Assembly: GCA_945870035.1 (NCBI GenBank)
Contig: CAMBQQ010000007.1
Coordinates: 1-62,826 of the forward strand
Length of the DNA stretch: 62,826 bases
DNA from: Rhizobium sp. Q54
Lineage (GTDB): Bacteria > Pseudomonadota > Alphaproteobacteria > Rhizobiales > Xanthobacteraceae
Direction of reading: 5' to 3'
Shown: positions 23,666-32,379 of the stretch, piece after piece
Layout of the letters: the number at the start of each line of letters is the position of its first letter
How positions within the stretch are numbered: the first letter of the stretch is position 1
Made by a program: the position numbers and the translations under genes
Notes under the pieces: generated by a model
Database searches by the model: none
Seen by the model: the letters and a program-made list of their open reading frames with translations, nothing else
Told to the model about the DNA's origin: nothing

Positions 23666-24601
23666 ATGCAGGATTCGACGAAAGCCGCCAAGCCGTCCGC
23701 GGAGGGCAAAACGCCCGGCAACGCTCCCGCAACCGCTCCGGCCAAGCGCGAGAAGCGCAGCATTTCGGAAATCCGGGAGTCCAAGAAGACCGGCGAGAAG
23801 ATGGTCTATATGTCGGTGCCGGACTATACCTCGGCCAAATGGGCGGAGATGGCGGGCGTCGATGTCGCCGTGGTCGGCGACAGCCTGGCGATGATCGCCC
23901 ACGGCCATCCGAGCACCATCCCCGCCACCATGGATATGATGGTGATGCATGCCCAGGCGATCCGCCGCGGCGCGCCCGCAACCTTCGTCCTCGGCTGCAT
24001 GCCATACCAGAGCTACAACACCGTGGACCGCGCTTTGACCAACGCCACCCGCTTCATGCAGGAGGCCGGTAGCGATGCCGTCAAGCCGCAGGGCGGCAAG
24101 TCGCAGGCCCATATCCTCAAGGCGCTGGTTGATGCCGGCATCCCGACCGCCTCGCATATCGGGCTGACCCCGCACACCATCGCCATGTTCGGCGGCTTCA
24201 AGATTCAGGGCCGCACCGCGGACGCGGCGATGAAGATCCTTGAGGATGCGCTGGCCATCGAAGATGCGGGCTGTTTCATGCTGGAATTCGAGGCGGTGCC
24301 GGCGAAGATCGCCAAGCTCATTTCGCAGCAACTCACCATCCCGACCATCGGCATCGGCGCCGGGGTCGGCACCGACGGTCAGATCCTGCTGTGCCACGAC
24401 TTGCTTGGCGTCTTCACCGATTTCAAGCCGAAATTCACCAAGCGCTTTGCCAAGCTCACCGAGGTGGCGGTGACCGGAATCCAGCAGTACATCAAGGAAG
24501 TGAAGGAGGGGGCATTCCCCGACGACGATCATTCCTATAGCGTGAACGAAGCCGAATACGAGAAGTTCGCAACGATGGTGGCAAAGCGGAGGCATATCTG
24601 A
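23666..24601 (+). CDS. PanB family: 3-methyl-2-oxobutanoate hydroxymethyltransferase homologue
   Basis: 311 residues. The TIM-barrel core (about 32-290) has the PanB motifs: SVPDYTSAKWAEMAGVDVAVVGDSLAM (metal-binding Asp in VGDSLA), SHIGLTPHT, LEFEAVP and PTIGIGAG. PanB transfers a hydroxymethyl group from methylene-tetrahydrofolate to 2-oxoisovalerate. The protein is longer than housekeeping PanB because of a 30-residue Lys/Ala/Pro-rich head. It sits with a GntR regulator and a TRAP importer rather than with panC. It may therefore act on a related substrate or in the reverse direction in catabolism; this is inference. Confidence 0.82.
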   Translation: MQDSTKAAKPSAEGKTPGNAPATAPAKREKRSISEIRESKKTGEKMVYMSVPDYTSAKWAEMAGVDVAVVGDSLAMIAHGHPSTIPATMDMMVMHAQAIRRGAPATFVLGCMPYQSYNTVDRALTNATRFMQEAGSDAVKPQGGKSQAHILKALVDAGIPTASHIGLTPHTIAMFGGFKIQGRTADAAMKILEDALAIEDAGCFMLEFEAVPAKIAKLISQQLTIPTIGIGAGVGTDGQILLCHDLLGVFTDFKPKFTKRFAKLTEVAVTGIQQYIKEVKEGAFPDDDHSYSVNEAEYEKFATMVAKRRHI

Positions 24602-24602
24602 C

Positions 24603-25316
24603 GTGGCGCGTGCGAAAACGATGCCGCTCCGCCGCTCGGGCGTGAGCCGGAAGACGGCGCGAGCGCGCTCCGTTCAGCCTGTAGAGACACTGACCGAGCA
24701 GGCCTACCGCGCCATCGAAGAGCAGATCGTCACGCTCAGGCTCAGGCCAGGCGACATTCTTTCCGAACAGATGTTGTCGACGGCCTTCAAGGTCGGCCGC
24801 ACGCCGGTGCGCGAAGCCCTGCAACGGCTCGCCCGCGAGGGGTTGGTCACCATCCTGCCGCGCAAGGGCATTCTGGTCTCCGATATAAACCCGCGCAATC
24901 AGTTGCTGGTGCTCGAAGTCCGCCGAGAGCTGGAGCGGCTGTTGAGTCGGATGAGCGCGGAGCGTGCCAGCACTGAACAGCGCGAGCAGTTCGGCGAGAT
25001 TGCGCGCGGCATGGACCTCGCAGCCAAGGCCAATGACGACATCTCCTTCATGCGGCTCGACCGCGAACTCAACCAACTGATTATAGAAGCGGCGCACAAC
25101 GACTATGCCGCGCGCGCGATGAAGCTCTTGCAAGGCCTCTCGCGGCGCTTCTGGTACATGCACTATCGCGAGGCGGCGGATTTGCCGCTATGCGCCCGGC
25201 TGCACGCCACGCAGGCGCGCGCGATTGCCAAAGGCGATGGCCGTCTGGCGGCGAAAAGCTGCGACGACCTGATCGACTACACCGAGAATTTCACCCGCGC
25301 GACCGTTTCTCTGTAA
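24603..25316 (+). CDS. GntR-family transcriptional regulator (FCD type)
   Basis: 237 residues. A winged helix-turn-helix lies at about 28-95 (EQAYRAIEEQIVTLRLRPGD ... GRTPVREALQRLAREGLV), followed by an all-helical FCD ligand domain (about 105-230; LDRELNQLIIEAAHNDYAAR with metal-site-type residues). FCD regulators usually respond to organic acids. The GTG at 24603 begins one base after the panB stop, so both are one unit. It likely controls panB, the DUF6166-TRAP operon and the PhyH operon through shared ATATATCA sites. Confidence 0.88.
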   Translation: MARAKTMPLRRSGVSRKTARARSVQPVETLTEQAYRAIEEQIVTLRLRPGDILSEQMLSTAFKVGRTPVREALQRLAREGLVTILPRKGILVSDINPRNQLLVLEVRRELERLLSRMSAERASTEQREQFGEIARGMDLAAKANDDISFMRLDRELNQLIIEAAHNDYAARAMKLLQGLSRRFWYMHYREAADLPLCARLHATQARAIAKGDGRLAAKSCDDLIDYTENFTRATVSL

Positions 25317-25365
25317 TTAGAAAATCTCGACATTGCGCGCCCGCCTGAAGTCTGTATTATATCGC

Positions 25366-25375
25366 AGATATATCA
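25366..25375. promoter_or_regulatory. ATATATCA-type site, copy 2 (DUF6166-TRAP promoter)
   Basis: AGATATATCA lies 25 bases before the DUF6166 gene start. It is close to the palindrome TGATATATCA found at 28834-28843. A further TATATC stands just upstream at 25358-25363, perhaps a second half-site. Confidence 0.5.
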
Positions 25376-25399
25376 GAAGAATGTCTGAGCGGGGGAAGC

Positions 25400-25699
25400 G
25401 TGAAGACCTACGAGGGGAAGCGCACAATCGACGGTCTTGTGGTGACGGTCGATGGCCGGCCGCTCGATGAGCGGTATGATATCAAGCAATTCAGCAAGTA
25501 TGGCTTCGAATGGACCTATGAGGGTCCGAACCCGCAGCAACTGGCGCTGGCGATCTTGGCCGATCACTTCGACGACGCCGATCGCGCGCTGCTTCTGTCC
25601 GAACCGTTCATGAAGAAAATCGTAGCCAATCTCGACAACGACTGGACCCTCACCGGTTCCGACATCGACAGCGCGCTCAAGGAGATAGAACTCGCCTGA
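25400..25699 (+). CDS. DUF6166-type protein, 99 aa
   Basis: A compact soluble protein. It starts at GTG 25400 after a G-rich ribosome site and reads KTYEGKRTIDGLVVTVDGRP, then GFEWTYEGPNPQQLALAILA and PFMKKIVANLDNDWTLTGSDI. These match the layout of DUF6166 proteins, whose role is unknown. It lies 95 bases before a TRAP binding protein, within the same promoter unit, and may serve that operon. Confidence 0.7.
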   Translation: MKTYEGKRTIDGLVVTVDGRPLDERYDIKQFSKYGFEWTYEGPNPQQLALAILADHFDDADRALLLSEPFMKKIVANLDNDWTLTGSDIDSALKEIELA

Positions 25700-25794
25700 A
25701 CGGTCTGCGGCAAAGGGCAAAAGCCCGTCCGCCGGCCGCGTATTCAAGATCAATAAGAAACGGCAACTTAAAAACCAATATGGGGAGAAACGTC

Positions 25795-26838
25795 ATGCGA
25801 AAGATCGTTCGCGCCGGGCTCGTCGGCCTGGCAATCGGAGCACTCGCGTCCGCATCCGCGGGCGCCGCCGAACACAACTGGAAAATGCAGACCGAGTGGG
25901 GCGGCGGACCGCTTATGGAGCTCGGCGCCAAGGCCTTCGCCGAGAAGGTCAAGTTCATGACCGACGGCCGCCTTGAGGTGCAGGTGCTGCCCGCCGGCAC
26001 GCTCGCCAAGGGCCTCGACTCGCGCACCGCCGTCGCCAACGGCGTCGCCGAAGCCTGTCACACCTGGATGGGTTACGACTGGGGCAAGGACAAGACCGTC
26101 GTTCTGTTCGGTGGCTTCTCCGGCTCGATGGATAGCGAGCGGATGCTGCACTGGCTGTACGAAGGCGGCGGACTGGAGCTGCAGCGCCAGTTCAACGACG
26201 AGAAGTTCAATGTCGTCTCGATGCCGCTGTTCGCACGCACCGCGGAAGCCTTCCTGCACTCGCGCAAGCCGGTGCGCACCATGGAAGACCTCAAGGGTCT
26301 GAAGTTGCGCACGGCCGGCGCCTGGCTCGAAATCTCCAAGTCGATGGGTGCGGCATCCGTCACCACGCCCGGCCCGGAAACCTACCCGATGCTGGAGCGC
26401 GGCGCGATCGACGCCACCGAGTGGGGAACACTCTACGAGAACATCTCGATGGGTTTCCACAAGATCGCAAAATACGTGATCATCCCGGGCGTTCATCAGC
26501 CATCGGCCCCGTTTGAACTGTGCGTCAACAAGACCGCCTGGGGCAAGCTGTCGGAGCGCGACAAGAAGCTGGTCGAGATGGCGGCCAAGGAAGTGACGAT
26601 GTCGAGCTGGATGCGGGTTGGCGCTGAGGATGCAAAGGCGCTCAAGTTCTTCAAGGAGCAGGGCAACGAGATCATCGAACTCTCGCCCGAAGTGCAGAAG
26701 GCCACCAAGGACATGTCGGTCAAGTGGGCCGAGGAGCAGGGCAAAACCAATCCCTGGTTCAAGAAGGTTTGGGAAAGCCAGCGTGCCTTCGAAAAGCTCT
26801 GGGAGAACGCCTCGAGCTACCGCAACGTGAAGTACTAG
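25795..26838 (+). CDS. TRAP transporter solute-binding protein (DctP family)
   Basis: 347 residues including a signal peptide (1-24, ending ASAGAAEH). ATG 25795 follows GGGGAGA at proper spacing; an ATG 15 bases upstream precedes that site. The DctP features are clear: SRTAVANGVAEACHTW, TMEDLKGLKLRTAGAWLEI (the arginine-containing carboxylate-binding strand) and GPETYPMLERGAIDATEWG. The ligand is probably a carboxylic acid, identity unknown. A strong hairpin separates it from the membrane subunits. Confidence 0.92.
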   Translation: MRKIVRAGLVGLAIGALASASAGAAEHNWKMQTEWGGGPLMELGAKAFAEKVKFMTDGRLEVQVLPAGTLAKGLDSRTAVANGVAEACHTWMGYDWGKDKTVVLFGGFSGSMDSERMLHWLYEGGGLELQRQFNDEKFNVVSMPLFARTAEAFLHSRKPVRTMEDLKGLKLRTAGAWLEISKSMGAASVTTPGPETYPMLERGAIDATEWGTLYENISMGFHKIAKYVIIPGVHQPSAPFELCVNKTAWGKLSERDKKLVEMAAKEVTMSSWMRVGAEDAKALKFFKEQGNEIIELSPEVQKATKDMSVKWAEEQGKTNPWFKKVWESQRAFEKLWENASSYRNVKY

Positions 26839-26848
26839 AAACCGCAAC

Positions 26849-26873
26849 GGCCGGGGCGCTGACCGCCCCGGCC
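26849..26873 (+). terminator. Intercistronic hairpin after dctP
   Basis: A perfect 10-base-pair stem GGCCGGGGCG (26849-26858) / CGCCCCGGCC (26864-26873) with loop CTGAC and no T-run. It probably stabilises the binding-protein message or attenuates transcription into the membrane subunits rather than ending it. Confidence 0.7.
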
Positions 26874-26910
26874 GATCGCGGTTCGCCTCCCAAACAATTC
26901 GAGGTTGCCC

Positions 26911-27438
26911 ATGCAGGCGCTGCTTCGCCTGATCCAAAGCATTTCGCGTTTCAGCGGCGAGACCACGGCATGGCTGGTTGTGCCGCTGATCTTCGCAACG
27001 GTTTACGACGTCGTCGCCCGCTACGCCTTCAATGCGCCGACCCAATGGGCCTACGAGATTGGCTATATGGTCATGGGTACGCATGCGCTGCTCGGCATGG
27101 CCTATACCTTGCGATATGGCGGTCACATCCGCATCGATGCGTTTGCGCAAAAATTTTCCGAAACCACCAAGGCGATCATCGATCTTATTGGCTACGCGGT
27201 GTTGCTGCCGTGCCTGTGCTGGGTCGCGGTCGCGCTGTGGGAATACTGGGTGCTCGCTCTGCGTACCCATGAATTGTCCGGTCAGTCGGCCTGGAATCCG
27301 GTCATCTGGCCATTCCGGCTCGTCTTTTTCGTCGCCTTTGCATTGCTGATCCTCCAGATCGTGGCCGAGATCATAAAGGCTGTCTCATACTTGTCGGGCC
27401 GGCGCGTCGCATATCTCGACAATGCGGAGGGGCACTAG
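26911..27438 (+). CDS. TRAP transporter small membrane subunit (DctQ family)
   Basis: 175 residues with four membrane helices, including the conserved block WLVVPLIFATVYDVVARYAF (about 25-44), ALLGMAYTLRYGGHIRID and FRLVFFVAFALLILQIV. ATG 26911 is at the right distance from GAGG; the earlier TTG at 26905 is too close. It pairs with the large subunit that starts immediately at its stop codon. Confidence 0.9.
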   Translation: MQALLRLIQSISRFSGETTAWLVVPLIFATVYDVVARYAFNAPTQWAYEIGYMVMGTHALLGMAYTLRYGGHIRIDAFAQKFSETTKAIIDLIGYAVLLPCLCWVAVALWEYWVLALRTHELSGQSAWNPVIWPFRLVFFVAFALLILQIVAEIIKAVSYLSGRRVAYLDNAEGH

Positions 27439-28761
27439 ATGCTGGGCTCCGCGTCGCTGCTGATGTTTCCGGCGCTGTTGTTCACGCTGTTCGTCGGCTT
27501 TCCTGTCGCCTTCGCGATGATCGTCGTCGCATTCGGCTTCGGCTATTGGGCGTTCGGCACTTCCATCATCTTCCAGTTCGTATCGAAAATAGACGCCATG
27601 GCATCGAACTTCGTCCTCGCCGCCGTGCCGCTGTTTATTTTCATGGGCGCGATGCTGGAGCGCGCCGGCATCGCCGAGCGCCTGTTCGAGGCGATCCATC
27701 TGTGGACGCGCCGGCTCCCCGGCGGGCTTGCCGTCGGCACTGTGCTGATGTGCGTGGTTTTCGCAGCGTCTTCGGGCGTCATTGGCGCGACCGAGACCGT
27801 GGTTGGATTGCTGACCATCCCGGTGATGCTGAAATACAAATACGACAAGGCGTTGATCTCGGGGGTGATCTGCGCCGGCGGATCGCTCGGCACCATCATT
27901 CCGCCGTCGATCGTCGTCGTCCTGCTGGGGCCTGTCGCCAACGTCTCGATCGGCGACCTGATGTTCGGCATGCTGTTTCCGGGCCTGCTGATGGCCTTTC
28001 TCTACGTCCTCTACATTTTGATACTTTGTTTGGTGTATCCCGAAAAAGGGCCCCGGATTCCGCCAACGGCGGACGATCCGATTTTCGTCGAAAAGGTACG
28101 GATATCGATGGTCGCGCTATGGCCGCCGATGCTGCTGATCGCGGCTGTGCTCGGCTCGATCATGTTCGGCATCGCCGCGCCAACCGAGGCCGCGGCGCTC
28201 GGAGCGCTCGGGGCGCTGTTTCTGTCGGTCGTCTACGGCGACTTTTCGTTTGCCGTGCTGCGCGAGTCGCTGCTCAAGACGCTGAAGATCACCGTCATGA
28301 TTCTTACCATTCTGATGGCCGGCAACATGTTCGCCGGCGTATTTATCGCAGGGGGCGGCGTTCAGACGACGGAGCGCCTGATCGCGGCCGCCAATCTCGG
28401 CCCGGCGCTGACGCTCGGCCTGTTCCTGATCATCTGTTTCCTGGCCGGCTTCATTCTGGACTGGATCTCTATCCTGCTCATCTTCGTTCCGGTCTTCATT
28501 CCGATCGTCAAACTGTTGGGCTACGATCCGGTCTGGTTCTGCGTGTTGTTCCTCATCATCATCCAGACCAGTTACCTGTCGCCGCCGATGGCGCCGGCGA
28601 TCTTCTATCTACGCGGGATTGCGCCGCCGGAGATCACCATCCAGCATATGTTCCGGGGGGTGATCCCGTTCATCGTGCTTCAATTGTTTACCTTGGCGAT
28701 CGTGGCCATGTTCCCGCAGATGGTGCTGTGGCTGCCGTCGGTGCTGCTCGGTTTTAGATGA
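27439..28761 (+). CDS. TRAP transporter large membrane subunit (DctM family)
   Basis: 440 residues and about 12 membrane helices, the sodium-driven permease of the system. Typical DctM stretches are FVLAAVPLFIFMGAMLERAG, AASSGVIGATETVVGLLTIP and AGGSLGTIIPPSIVVVLLG. The ATG directly follows the dctQ stop, with GGAGGGG as ribosome site. Length and topology are normal and no defect is seen. Confidence 0.93.
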   Translation: MLGSASLLMFPALLFTLFVGFPVAFAMIVVAFGFGYWAFGTSIIFQFVSKIDAMASNFVLAAVPLFIFMGAMLERAGIAERLFEAIHLWTRRLPGGLAVGTVLMCVVFAASSGVIGATETVVGLLTIPVMLKYKYDKALISGVICAGGSLGTIIPPSIVVVLLGPVANVSIGDLMFGMLFPGLLMAFLYVLYILILCLVYPEKGPRIPPTADDPIFVEKVRISMVALWPPMLLIAAVLGSIMFGIAAPTEAAALGALGALFLSVVYGDFSFAVLRESLLKTLKITVMILTILMAGNMFAGVFIAGGGVQTTERLIAAANLGPALTLGLFLIICFLAGFILDWISILLIFVPVFIPIVKLLGYDPVWFCVLFLIIIQTSYLSPPMAPAIFYLRGIAPPEITIQHMFRGVIPFIVLQLFTLAIVAMFPQMVLWLPSVLLGFR

Positions 28762-28833
28762 CGGCCAGGAACGGCCGGAAGCTGTAACCTCAGGCGAGGG
28801 GCGTTGACCGCTCCCGTGGCTGTGATAGATTAG

Positions 28834-28843
28834 TGATATATCA
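28834..28843. promoter_or_regulatory. ATATATCA-type site, copy 3 (perfect palindrome)
   Basis: TGATATATCA is a perfect 10-base palindrome 39 bases before the PhyH-type gene. It is the best version of the motif shared with 23621-23630 and 25366-25375 and is the likely core of the GntR operator. Confidence 0.55.
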
Positions 28844-28881
28844 GGTGTGGCGATCAAGCCGCGCTTCCAGGGAGAGTGGCC

Positions 28882-29814
28882 ATGACCCCCGAGGACGTCC
28901 TGTCGATCAAGCCGAAAGTGCTGACCCAGAAGCAGCGCGAGTTCTACTTTGAGAACGGCTTTATCCTCCTCGAGAAGTTCCTGCCCGACAGCTGGGTCGA
29001 ACGTCTGCGCTCCGCGACCGAAGAGATGGTGGACAAGAGCCGTTCGGTCACCAAATCCGACGATGTCTGGGACGTAGACAAGGACCACACCCGGGACAAC
29101 CCGCGGCTGCGTCGGCTCTCCAGCATGAACGACCACCATCCGACGTTCTGGGACTATGCCGCCGCCGAGAATTCGCCGCTGCCGGACGCCATTGCCGATC
29201 TGGTGGGTCCCGACGTCAAGTTCCACCAGTCCAAGCTCAATTTCAAATGGTCGCAGGGCGGCGACGAGGTGAAGTGGCACCAGGACATCTCGTTCTGGCC
29301 GCACACCAATTACAGCCCGCTGACGGCCGGCACCTATGTGTACGAGTGCAATGCGGAGCAGGGCCCGCTCGGGGTATTGCCGGGCAGCCATAACGGCCCG
29401 GTGGTCAATCAGTACAACGACAAGGGTCAGTGGGTCGGCTGCATGCGGCCGGAGGACGTCGCCAAGATCGACATGAACAAGGTGGTTTATCTCGAAGGCC
29501 CGGCCGGCTCGATCACGCTGCATAACTGCCGGACGTTGCATTATTCGAAGGCGAACTGGTCGCCGGCGCCGCGGCCTTTGCTGCTCAACGTCTATTCGTC
29601 GGCCGACGCCATGCCGTATACTTACAATCCTTTGAAGTCGCGTTATTACGGCGCCATCGTGCGCGGCAAGCCGGCCCGCGAGGCGCGCCACGATCCGCGG
29701 CCCTGCCTGCTGCCGCCGGATTGGTCCGGCGGCTATACGTCGATCTTCGCCGTCCAGCAGGAAGAGGACTGGAAAGCGGGAAGACCCAAGGCTGCGGCCG
29801 GCGGCATGATGTAG
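28882..29814 (+). CDS. Phytanoyl-CoA dioxygenase (PhyH) family oxygenase
   Basis: 310 residues. It is a non-heme Fe(II)/2-oxoglutarate-dependent hydroxylase by family. The iron motif HxD is in VKWHQDISFW, the distal His in GSITLHNCRTLHYS, and the 2-oxoglutarate-binding Arg is probably in the following APRPLLLNVY segment. ATG 28882 follows GGGAGA; the in-frame GTG at 28876 overlaps that site. It is followed by a fatty-acid-hydroxylase-type gene 40 bases later. The substrate, perhaps a carboxylic acid or alkyl ester imported by the TRAP system, is unknown. Confidence 0.88.
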   Translation: MTPEDVLSIKPKVLTQKQREFYFENGFILLEKFLPDSWVERLRSATEEMVDKSRSVTKSDDVWDVDKDHTRDNPRLRRLSSMNDHHPTFWDYAAAENSPLPDAIADLVGPDVKFHQSKLNFKWSQGGDEVKWHQDISFWPHTNYSPLTAGTYVYECNAEQGPLGVLPGSHNGPVVNQYNDKGQWVGCMRPEDVAKIDMNKVVYLEGPAGSITLHNCRTLHYSKANWSPAPRPLLLNVYSSADAMPYTYNPLKSRYYGAIVRGKPAREARHDPRPCLLPPDWSGGYTSIFAVQQEEDWKAGRPKAAAGGMM

Positions 29815-29854
29815 GCGGCTGGCGTCAGGGCACTGAATTGAACGGAGAGGCACG

Positions 29855-30625
29855 ATGATCACCCAGCGGCAAATCGACTTTCGCCAGGAATACCGTTCCC
29901 GCATCATGGGCTGGTACGATGGCTACCTGCATGTCGTGATCATCTACGCGATGGGCGCGGCCGCCTTCTACATTTACGTCCAGCACATCGAGAACGTGAC
30001 CTGGCTGGAATGGCTGACGGTGCCGGTGACGTTCCTGTTCACCAATATTTTCGAATGGATCGTGCACAAGTTCGTCATGCACCGTCCGCTGAATATCAAA
30101 GGCCTGCGCGCGGTCTATGAGCGGCACACGCTCAATCACCACCAGTTCTTCACCGATGAGGAAATGCGGTTCCGCGACCACAAGGACTGGCGGGTGACGG
30201 TGTTTCCGCCCTATGCGCTGGTCGTGTTCATCCTGATGTCTTTACCGGTCGCGGTGGCGCTCGGTGCGCTGCTGACGCCCAATGTCGGCTGGTTGTTCAT
30301 GAGCGTGACCACCGGCATGTACCTGATTTACGAGTTCATGCACTTCTGCTGCCACGTCGACGAAAACTGGTTCGTCCGCAACTGTCCCTTCGTCAACACG
30401 CTGCGCCGTCATCACACCGCGCACCACAATGCGCGGCTGATGATGGAAACCAACATGAACCTGACGTTCCCGATCGCAGACTGGCTGTTCGGGACGTCCG
30501 ATCTCGATCGCGGGCTGATCGGGACGTTGTTCAACGGCTACGATACCCGCTTCCTCAGGCGGAACCTGCGCGGCACACCCAAGCGTCCGGACGAGGCCGC
30601 CGCGGCGCCGATGGGATCCTACTAG
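29855..30625 (+). CDS. Fatty acid hydroxylase / sterol desaturase superfamily membrane protein
   Basis: 256 residues with four or more membrane helices and the di-iron histidine boxes HKFVMH (about 72-77), HTLNHH (about 91-96), HFCCH and RRHHTAHH. This is the signature of membrane di-iron hydroxylases. Its ribosome site GGAGAGG is strong. Together with the PhyH-type gene it gives two consecutive oxygen-dependent hydroxylases in one operon. The substrate is unknown. Confidence 0.85.
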   Translation: MITQRQIDFRQEYRSRIMGWYDGYLHVVIIYAMGAAAFYIYVQHIENVTWLEWLTVPVTFLFTNIFEWIVHKFVMHRPLNIKGLRAVYERHTLNHHQFFTDEEMRFRDHKDWRVTVFPPYALVVFILMSLPVAVALGALLTPNVGWLFMSVTTGMYLIYEFMHFCCHVDENWFVRNCPFVNTLRRHHTAHHNARLMMETNMNLTFPIADWLFGTSDLDRGLIGTLFNGYDTRFLRRNLRGTPKRPDEAAAAPMGSY

Positions 30626-30631
30626 AGACCT

Positions 30632-30654
30632 CCGGCTGCGCGAAACGCAGCCGG
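30632..30654 (+). terminator. Intercistronic hairpin
   Basis: Stem CCGGCTGCG / CGCAGCCGG with loop CGAAA, between the hydroxylase and the next small gene. There is no T-run, so it is probably a stabiliser or weak terminator. Confidence 0.55.
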
Positions 30655-30673
30655 TCAATCACGGACGACTGCC

Positions 30674-30865
30674 ATGCCGAATGATGTCAAAGCGATTGTC
30701 TCCGTGCTCGCCCTGATCGTGGCGGCCGCGCTGGCTTACTGGAGCGGCTCGCCGATCGATCCGCGCTACTCGACTTTTGTCATGATCACCGCGGTTTTCA
30801 TGGTGGTGGCGATGTGGATTTTTCCGGAGGCGGGCGTCAAGAAGGCCGATTTGAAATCAAGATGA
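30674..30865 (+). CDS. Small two-helix membrane protein, 63 aa
   Basis: Starts MPNDVKAIVSVLALIVAAAL. Two hydrophobic helices lie at about 6-24 and 36-53 (FVMITAVFMVVAMWIFPEA), with a short polar hairpin SGSPIDPRYS between them and a basic tail. It follows the fatty-acid-hydroxylase-type gene by 48 bases on the same strand and may be its small partner. No family is recognised. Confidence 0.6.
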   Translation: MPNDVKAIVSVLALIVAAALAYWSGSPIDPRYSTFVMITAVFMVVAMWIFPEAGVKKADLKSR

Positions 30866-31209
30866 TTTGATTGTCTACCGCAGGTTTGGCGACCTGAGCA
30901 TTGGCAACCTGTTTTCGGTCCTCGCAGATCTGGTGTGTCCGCTGCTTCGCTTTGATGGCGATATGTTTCGTCGCCAGCGGCGTCGAAAGCATGAGTCTCG
31001 CCCATGATTTCTCTCTTTGTTTTGATCCTGCCAATTCGGCGAGATTTCCAGGAGCGGCCAGCGTGGCTGGCTTCGCCGCTTGTCTCGGTCGGTCGCATGG
31101 AAATTGAATCGGGCCGGCGCGATGATCGCGGCTGTCCAGCCATGCGCGTTGCGAGTCCCCCAGGGACGCGTTATGGCTTTGAACGGGTGACAAAGCGAGG
31201 CAAAGAAAG
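30866..31209. other. Intergenic region, 344 bases, no gene seen
   Basis: No convincing coding region lies here; the open frame that runs into 31210 has no ribosome site and overlaps the next gene in another phase. It should contain the promoter of the alpha-hydroxyacid dehydrogenase. I see no clear operator or strong hairpin. Confidence 0.6.
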
Positions 31210-32379
31210 ATGGCGGCAGTCGACCGGGCCGTTAACATTGAAGAGTTGCGCCGGCTCGCCTTGCGGCGCTTGCCACGTTTCGTTGGAGATTACCTCGAAG
31301 GCGGCGCCGGTGACGGAGGTGGCATTCGGCGCAACATCGACGCTTTTCGGAGGTATCTCCTGTTGCCACGGGCGCTTGCCGATGTGACGCCGGTCGATAC
31401 CCGCGTCGAACTGTTCGGCAAGACATATTCAAGCCTGTTCGGGATTTCCGCGGTCGGCATTGCCGGAATCTACCGCCGACACGCTGACGAATTGCTGGCC
31501 GAAGTCGCGCGCGACGCCAACATCCCCTTCATCCTATCGGGGGCGTCTCACGCCGCGATCGAGAAGATCGCGCGCATCGCCCCGGACCACACCTGGTACC
31601 AGCTTTATGGCGCGCATGTGCCGGAGGTGACCGAGAACATGCTGGCGCGGGCGCGCGACGCAGGTATCAAGGTTCTGGTCTATACGGTGGACTATCCGCT
31701 GGCGCCGCGTTCGGAAGTGGTAGGACGTACAGGCGTGTCGATGGCGACGGGCCCGACCTTACGGACGTTTCCGCGGCTGTTTCTCGACGCACTGCTCCAC
31801 CCATCGTGGACCGCCGACTATCTGCGCGGCGGCGGGCTGCCGAAGCTGGAGAGCTGGACTGCGCACGCGCCGACCGGCAGTAATGCAAAGCAGGTCGCGG
31901 CGTATTACGCCTTGAACTGGAATAATCCGCAGACCTGGCGCGATCTCGATCGCATCCGCGGCCTGTGGAAAGGTCCGATGGTGGTGAAGGGTTTGGTGAA
32001 TGCCGACGACGCGCTGCGCGCCGTGCAGGCCGGCGCCGATGCCGTGACGATTTCAAATCATGGCGGCAATAAGCTCGATTGCATGCAAGGTGCGCTCGAC
32101 TCGCTGGCGCAGGTGAGGGCAGGCGCCGGTGGCGACATCCGGCTGTTTTTCGACGGCGGCATCAGGCGCGGCAGCGATCTCGTCGTCGCCAAGGCGCTCG
32201 GCGCCGATTTCTGTTTTACAGGGCGGGCGACGATCTACGGCGTCGCCGCCGGCGGCCTGCGCGGCGCCAAGCGCGCCATCGATATTCTGCAATCCGACTT
32301 GACCTATACGATGGCGATGACCGGGTGCCGGACCGTCGGCGACATCACGCGCGAGCATGTGATCGCGGGCGGGTCTTAG
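31210..32379 (+). CDS. FMN-dependent alpha-hydroxyacid dehydrogenase
   Basis: 389 residues, (S)-2-hydroxyacid oxidase / L-lactate dehydrogenase family. Key features are GDYLEGGAGD near the N-terminus, YQLYGAHVPEV, VYTVDYPLAPRSEVVGR, the catalytic-His motif TISNHGGNKLD and the phosphate-binding end DGGIRRGSDLVVAKALGA. It oxidises a 2-hydroxyacid to the 2-oxoacid with FMN. Its end overlaps the LacI gene (4 bases) on the other strand. The nearby sugar ABC importer and GMC oxidase suggest that the hydroxyacid derives from an imported polyol or sugar acid. Confidence 0.92.
   Translation: MAAVDRAVNIEELRRLALRRLPRFVGDYLEGGAGDGGGIRRNIDAFRRYLLLPRALADVTPVDTRVELFGKTYSSLFGISAVGIAGIYRRHADELLAEVARDANIPFILSGASHAAIEKIARIAPDHTWYQLYGAHVPEVTENMLARARDAGIKVLVYTVDYPLAPRSEVVGRTGVSMATGPTLRTFPRLFLDALLHPSWTADYLRGGGLPKLESWTAHAPTGSNAKQVAAYYALNWNNPQTWRDLDRIRGLWKGPMVVKGLVNADDALRAVQAGADAVTISNHGGNKLDCMQGALDSLAQVRAGAGGDIRLFFDGGIRRGSDLVVAKALGADFCFTGRATIYGVAAGGLRGAKRAIDILQSDLTYTMAMTGCRTVGDITREHVIAGGS

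Noticed and set aside
31004-31387. Frame overlapping the start of the alpha-hydroxyacid dehydrogenase
   Set aside because: No ribosome site and a different phase from a clear enzyme gene; composition is unlike a folded protein.
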